Positions 60,853-64,000 of a DNA stretch of 64,000 bases are shown here, one piece after another. The position numbers were made by a program, and so were the translations under genes. The notes beneath the pieces are model-generated. The model had not been told where the DNA came from. It did not search any database and was given only the letters and a program-made list of their open reading frames with translations. Every line of letters begins with the position of its first letter. The stretch's first letter is position 1. Source of the stretch: Microbacterium wangchenii (GTDB taxonomy: Bacteria > Actinomycetota > Actinomycetes > Actinomycetales > Microbacteriaceae); contig NZ_CP038266.1 in assembly GCF_004564355.1 (NCBI RefSeq), forward strand, positions 1,054,001 to 1,118,000, read 5' to 3'.

Positions 60853-60858
60853 TAATGT
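60853..60858 (+). promoter_or_regulatory. -10 box TAATGT before the small hypothetical gene
   Basis: TAATGT ends seven bases before the ATG at 60866, consistent with leaderless transcription. Confidence 0.45.
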
Positions 60859-60865
60859 CGCCGGC

Positions 60866-61213
60866 ATGGCGATCGAACTGAACCAACCGGCACTGCGTCA
60901 CGCCCGCGCGCTCATCCGCGACGGGAAGGTGGTCAAGGACGAACGCGACGACTGGTCGGAGGCGGCCCCCTCGGCAGCCGACGAGAACGCGTTCATCGAG
61001 AAGGAAGGCTGGACGGAGTACGCGCACTGGCACCTCGGCATCGACAGGAGCGAGAACCGGGAGACCAAGGGCGCCTACTCGTTCCCGTTCGGTGACTTCC
61101 AGAAGGTGCGTCGCTCCGGCGTCATCTCGGGCGAGAGTCGAGCGGGGCAGTACGACCACGACGAGATCCGCGATGCCCTCAAGGGCCTGCTGGAGATGAT
61201 CGACGCCGACTGA
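60866..61213 (+). CDS. Conserved hypothetical protein
   Basis: This 115-residue soluble protein has no membrane segment or signal. Visible features are an acidic, tryptophan-containing middle (EKEGWTEYAHWHLGID) and KGAYSFPFGDFQKVRRSGV. The second half reads like a domain found fused to various actinobacterial proteins, but I do not recognise a named family. ATG 60866 is preferred over 60827 because of the TAATGT box. It is convergent with the Rv3235-family gene. Confidence 0.75.
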   Translation: MAIELNQPALRHARALIRDGKVVKDERDDWSEAAPSAADENAFIEKEGWTEYAHWHLGIDRSENRETKGAYSFPFGDFQKVRRSGVISGESRAGQYDHDEIRDALKGLLEMIDAD

Positions 61214-61217
61214 CGCG

Positions 61218-61658
61218 TCACAGCAGGGCGAGTGAGGTCGCCCGCCACCGGCGGTCGATGCCCTGCAGGCGCATCGCGACGGCGCGCGTGCGCGCCGGCG
61301 TGACCACCACGACGACGGCCTCCACGACCCCGTCGGCGGGAACGCACACGCGCACCGAACGGATGGCGTGCACCGGACGCGTGGCGGGCACGCCGCGCGC
61401 GCTGCGGGCGCGGGTGGCGAGGTTGGCCCTCGTCAGCAGCGCCCGGTACGCGTCTTCGGTCAGCCAGCGGGCGAGCTGCTCGATCTCACGGACGCCGGCC
61501 AGCACCTCCAGCACGCCGCGCGTGAGGTTGCGCAGCAGGGCGTCGGGATCGGGGAGGGCGGAGCTGGAGGTGCGCTGCGGGGCGAAGAACTCGTCCACAT
61601 CGGCGGCGCGGGCCGTCACGGGGTGTGCGGGGAGCGAGCCCGCCGGCATCGGTGCCAT
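61218..61658 (-). CDS. Rv3235 family protein
   Basis: This 146-residue protein has an Ala/Pro-rich N-terminus, a helical middle (LLRNLTRGVLEVLAGVREIEQLARWLTEDAYRALLTR) and a beta-rich end (RSVRVCVPADGVVEAVVVV). The layout matches the Rv3235 family encoded near secA in actinobacteria. Its function is unknown. ATG 61658 is chosen, with a TAGGCG box five bases upstream; the longer frame to 61784 is less likely. Confidence 0.75.
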   Translation of the reverse strand: MAPMPAGSLPAHPVTARAADVDEFFAPQRTSSSALPDPDALLRNLTRGVLEVLAGVREIEQLARWLTEDAYRALLTRANLATRARSARGVPATRPVHAIRSVRVCVPADGVVEAVVVVVTPARTRAVAMRLQGIDRRWRATSLALL

Positions 61659-61792
61659 ATGCGCGCCTATCTCGACAGGGGGATGTCGTGCGAGAGGAGA
61701 TTTCTCGCGATCAGTAGAGCACACCCCCGGGCGCGGCGACCAGGTCCGTGGACGGATGTGGACAACTCCGGTCGTTTCCGGCACCGGTGCTC

Positions 61793-61798
61793 TAGCCT
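61793..61798 (+). promoter_or_regulatory. -10 box TAGCCT, leaderless start of a hypothetical gene
   Basis: TAGCCT ends exactly six bases before the ATG at 61805. Confidence 0.5.
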
Positions 61799-61804
61799 CG
61801 CGCC

Positions 61805-62425
61805 ATGCGCTGGGATCGCTTCTTCGAGGACATCGAGGACCAGCTCGCCTCCGAGTGGGAGGCGGAGCGCGCTGCGCTGGAGACCGAAGCGGAGCGGCTG
61901 CGCCTTGCCCGCATCACGCTGCACGAGCGCCTCGCGGCGCTGGTGGCGACCGGTGACGCCGACCCCGTGGCCGCGGGGCTGGAGCTGCGGGGCGGGGCGA
62001 CGCTGTCCGCGCCGGTGGCCGGGCTGGGGGCCGATTGGCTCCTGGCCTCCCCGTGGGGCTCGCGCTCGGGCGCCGCGCTCGTGCCGCTCAGCGCGATCGC
62101 CGGCGTCACCCTGCCGCACGCCGCGCTGCTGCGCTCCGCCCGGCCGGAGACGGCGGCGAGCGGATCGGCCGTGTCACGACGGGCCACGTTCGGATTCGCG
62201 GTGCGCGACCTCGTGCGCCGTCGCTCGGGTGTCACCGTCCACGAGGTGGACGGCAGGTCGGTCACGGGCACGATCGATCGTGCCGGGGCGGACCATCTGG
62301 ACCTGGCCGTGCATGAGCGCGGGGCGATCCGCCGGGCGGCGGAGGTGACCGGCTACCGCATCGTGCCGTTCGCCGCCGTCGCGTGGATCGGCATCGACGG
62401 GCACGCCGAGTCGCTGCGGGTGTGA
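61805..62425 (+). CDS. Conserved hypothetical protein
   Basis: This 206-residue soluble protein starts with an acidic helix (DRFFEDIEDQLASEWEAER) and a coiled-coil-like stretch, followed by beta-rich repeats (ELRGGATLSAPVAGLGADW and VHEVDGRSVTGTIDRAGADHLDLAVHERG) that suggest a small barrel. I do not recognise a family with a known function. It is leaderless and convergent with the HTH gene. Confidence 0.72.
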   Translation: MRWDRFFEDIEDQLASEWEAERAALETEAERLRLARITLHERLAALVATGDADPVAAGLELRGGATLSAPVAGLGADWLLASPWGSRSGAALVPLSAIAGVTLPHAALLRSARPETAASGSAVSRRATFGFAVRDLVRRRSGVTVHEVDGRSVTGTIDRAGADHLDLAVHERGAIRRAAEVTGYRIVPFAAVAWIGIDGHAESLRV

Positions 62426-62429
62426 GCGG

Positions 62430-62711
62430 TCAATCGCGTGCGGAGGCGCCGCCGCGCCCCCACAGCTCGGGGAAGCTCGCGGCGTTGGACTGACGCCACA
62501 GCGCGATGCGGCGGGCCTCCTCGGCCTGATCCTCCAGGTAGGCCTCGACGCTGTCCTCCTCCACGCGCCACCGCGCGGGGCTGCCCACGCGCATGCCGCG
62601 GAGCCGCCCCTCGTGGACGAGGGCGACGACCTCGTCGACCGTGATGCTCAGCAGCTCCGCCACCTGAGCGGGAGCGAGCAGGTGCGTGCCGGCGGGGGGA
62701 CGGTCGGGCAT
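62430..62711 (-). CDS. Helix-turn-helix DNA-binding protein (excisionase/MerR-like)
   Basis: This 93-residue protein has a winged-helix motif of the excisionase type (LLAPAQVAELLSITVDEVVALVHEGRLRGMRVG) followed by SPARWRVEEDSVEAYLEDQAEEAR. Such small HTH_17 proteins are common regulators in actinobacteria (BldC relatives). The ATG at 62711 is leaderless behind CATAAT; the frame to 62774 is rejected. Targets are unknown. Confidence 0.85.
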   Translation of the reverse strand: MPDRPPAGTHLLAPAQVAELLSITVDEVVALVHEGRLRGMRVGSPARWRVEEDSVEAYLEDQAEEARRIALWRQSNAASFPELWGRGGASARD

Positions 62712-62717
62712 GAGCCC

Positions 62718-62723
62718 ATTATG
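62718..62723 (-). promoter_or_regulatory. -10 box CATAAT, leaderless start of the HTH gene
   Basis: CATAAT on the minus strand ends exactly six bases before the ATG at 62711. Confidence 0.5.
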
Positions 62724-62809
62724 ACCGGCACCCCCGCGGCCCTCGAATCGCCTCGCGGCGCTGTGGATAAACACCGATGCCCCTGCGGTGATCGGAGCAC
62801 CATATCCGC

Positions 62810-63439
62810 ATGACTGCCTCCGACCGTCCGCGTGCGCGATCGCGGCCCTTCTGGGGCGACGCCCGGTTCCTCCTCGGCGTGCTCCTGGTCGTCGTCTCCG
62901 TCGCCGGCGTGTGGCTGGTGGTGGGAGCGGCCCGCCAGACGGTCCCCGTGCTCGCGGCGGCCCGCACGATCGTGCCGGGGGAGAGCCTGGACGCCGACGA
63001 TCTGCGCACGGTCGACGTCGCCCTGGGCGCGACGGGCGAGGCGTACGTCGCGCCCGGCGAGCTCCCCGAGGCGGCGGTGGCGACCCGCACGATCAGCGCC
63101 GGCGAACTCGTGCCTGCGCACGCCGTCGGCGCCGGCGCCGACGCGCGGGTGACGACCGTCGTGGTCGACACCGCGGCGGACGTGCCCGCCACGGTCGCCT
63201 CCGGCGTGCGGGTGGAGGTGTGGCACGCGCCGGCGCTCGAGCGCGGCCTCTTCGACACTCCCCGCATCCTCGTCGCCGACGCCACCGTGGCCGACGTCGT
63301 GCGCGAGGAGGGCGTGATCGGGCAGGCCGGGGCGACGCTCGAGCTCGTCATCCCGCGCGCCGACGTCGCCGCGACCCTCGCGGCGCTGTCGGGCGGATCC
63401 TCGCTCTCGGTCGTTCCGGTGGCCGGAGGGGCCCCGTGA
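62810..63439 (+). CDS. SAF domain-containing protein (CpaB/RcpC-like)
   Basis: This 209-residue protein has one N-terminal membrane helix (FLLGVLLVVVSVAGVWLVVGA) and an extracytoplasmic SAF domain (TVPVLAAARTIVPGESLDADDLRTVDV). The class is related to the CpaB/RcpC pilus assembly proteins. It overlaps the following CpaE/ParA-like gene by GTGA, which supports a pilus or secretion context beyond the window. A GGAG lies 12 bases upstream of the ATG. Confidence 0.82.
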   Translation: MTASDRPRARSRPFWGDARFLLGVLLVVVSVAGVWLVVGAARQTVPVLAAARTIVPGESLDADDLRTVDVALGATGEAYVAPGELPEAAVATRTISAGELVPAHAVGAGADARVTTVVVDTAADVPATVASGVRVEVWHAPALERGLFDTPRILVADATVADVVREEGVIGQAGATLELVIPRADVAATLAALSGGSSLSVVPVAGGAP

Positions 63440-64000
63440 CGAGCGTGGCGCTGGCCGTCGACGGCCCGCACGGCGACCGGCTCGCGACCGAGCTGAGCAT
63501 CGAGGGGGTGCGGGTCGGCGCGGTGGTGCGCGCGGCCGAGGTCTCCCGGCTCCGCCTGGACGGGGGAGAGATCGACGTCCTGGTCCTGCAGGTGGGGGCG
63601 TCAAGCCTCACCGCCGAGGTGGTCGCGGCGTGCGACGCGCACGGCGTGCGCATCGCGCCGCTGTGCGACGACGAGCCGGGGCGGCGCCTGGCCGCGCGGT
63701 TCGGGCTGACCGTCCCGCTCCGTCTCGCGGTCGAGGGGTGGGTGCTCGCCGACTCGCTGACGGCCCCCGCCGCTCCCCTCGCGCGCGCGGTCCCCGCCGC
63801 CTCCGGCCGCGTGGTGTCGGTCTGGGGTCCGCACGGGGCGCCGGGTCGCTCCACCCTCGCGATCGAACTCGCCGCGGAGCTCTCCCGCGGCGGACGAGCG
63901 GTCGCGCTCGTGGACGCCGACTCGCACGCGCCGTCGATCGCGCTGTCGCTGGGGCTCGCGGACGAGGGTCCGGGGTTCGCCGCCGCCTGCCGGCAGGCGG
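63436..64000 (+). CDS. CpaE/ParA-like ATPase (3' end beyond the window)
   Basis: The frame opens at GTG 63436 and stays open to the window end (188 codons, no stop). It starts MTSVALAVDGPHGDRLATEL, has an N-terminal receiver-like region, and at about residues 130-140 a deviant Walker A, GPHGAPGRSTLA, followed by ELSRGGRAVALVDADSHAPS. This is the layout of CpaE-type ATPases that localise pilus or secretion machinery. The signature lysine of ParA/MinD (xKGG) is absent. It overlaps the SAF gene by GTGA, so the two are co-expressed. Confidence 0.8.
   Translation, partial: MTSVALAVDGPHGDRLATELSIEGVRVGAVVRAAEVSRLRLDGGEIDVLVLQVGASSLTAEVVAACDAHGVRIAPLCDDEPGRRLAARFGLTVPLRLAVEGWVLADSLTAPAAPLARAVPAASGRVVSVWGPHGAPGRSTLAIELAAELSRGGRAVALVDADSHAPSIALSLGLADEGPGFAAACRQA

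Overview
This is a very GC-rich chromosomal window from an actinobacterium. The most likely family is Microbacteriaceae (a Microbacterium-like organism). The reasons are the WhiB regulator, the MtrA-MtrB-LpqB module, the Emb-like and Rv3235-type proteins, dense ATGA/GTGA gene overlaps, frequent GTG starts and many leaderless starts behind TAnnnT -10 boxes. I see no rRNA, tRNA, CRISPR array, transposase or prophage. No gene-free stretch exceeds 300 bases; the longest gaps (about 130-190 bases) carry promoters, a terminator or inverted repeats.

Region 1 (1-29.1 kb) is a cell-envelope polysaccharide locus. It has nucleotide-sugar genes (rfbA, rfbB, gmd, a second GMD-like dehydratase, glf, manA) and at least eight glycosyltransferases. 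It has two MOP-type flippases, a Wzm/Wzt ABC exporter and two tandem O-antigen-ligase-like proteins. Three large membrane or polyprenyl enzymes resemble mycobacterial arabinogalactan machinery: a UbiA-type decaprenyl-phosphate phosphoribosyltransferase, an Emb-type arabinosyltransferase, and a GlfT2-type galactofuranosyltransferase with all diagnostic motifs. A mycobacterial-style galactofuran/arabinofuran assembly line in what looks like a mycolate-free genus is the most interesting system here.

Region 2 (29.2-36.5 kb) holds whiB, a large glycosyltransferase with many membrane segments, a DUF5719 protein, a degenerate metallopeptidase-family protein, DUF3499, and a divergent RDD/SpoIIM pair. 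Region 3 (36.7-39.4 kb) is furA-katG with a clear FurA-type operator, flanked by palindromic elements. Region 4 (39.6-45.0 kb) is a five-gene minus-strand operon: a GDPD-type membrane protein, DUF4129, DUF4350, MoxR ATPase and DUF58. Regions 2-4 suggest furA-katG sits inside a group (RDD, SpoIIM, DUF58, MoxR, DUF4350) that is contiguous in mycobacteria.

Region 5 (45.2-50.7 kb) is the conserved mtrA-mtrB-lpqB-comF-hpf run. Region 6 (50.8-56.5 kb) holds a coiled-coil protein and a PadR-controlled FtsX/MacB-type ABC transporter operon. Region 7 (56.6-64.0 kb) holds secA, an aminotransferase, several small actinobacterial proteins, a HTH protein, a SAF-domain protein and the 5' part of a CpaE/ParA-like ATPase cut by the window edge.

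A recurring regulatory theme is leaderless transcription: more than a dozen start codons lie 6-7 bases downstream of a TAnnnT hexamer. A second theme is a set of intergenic nested palindromes (34.6, 36.6, 39.5 and 52.2 kb), each with its own sequence.
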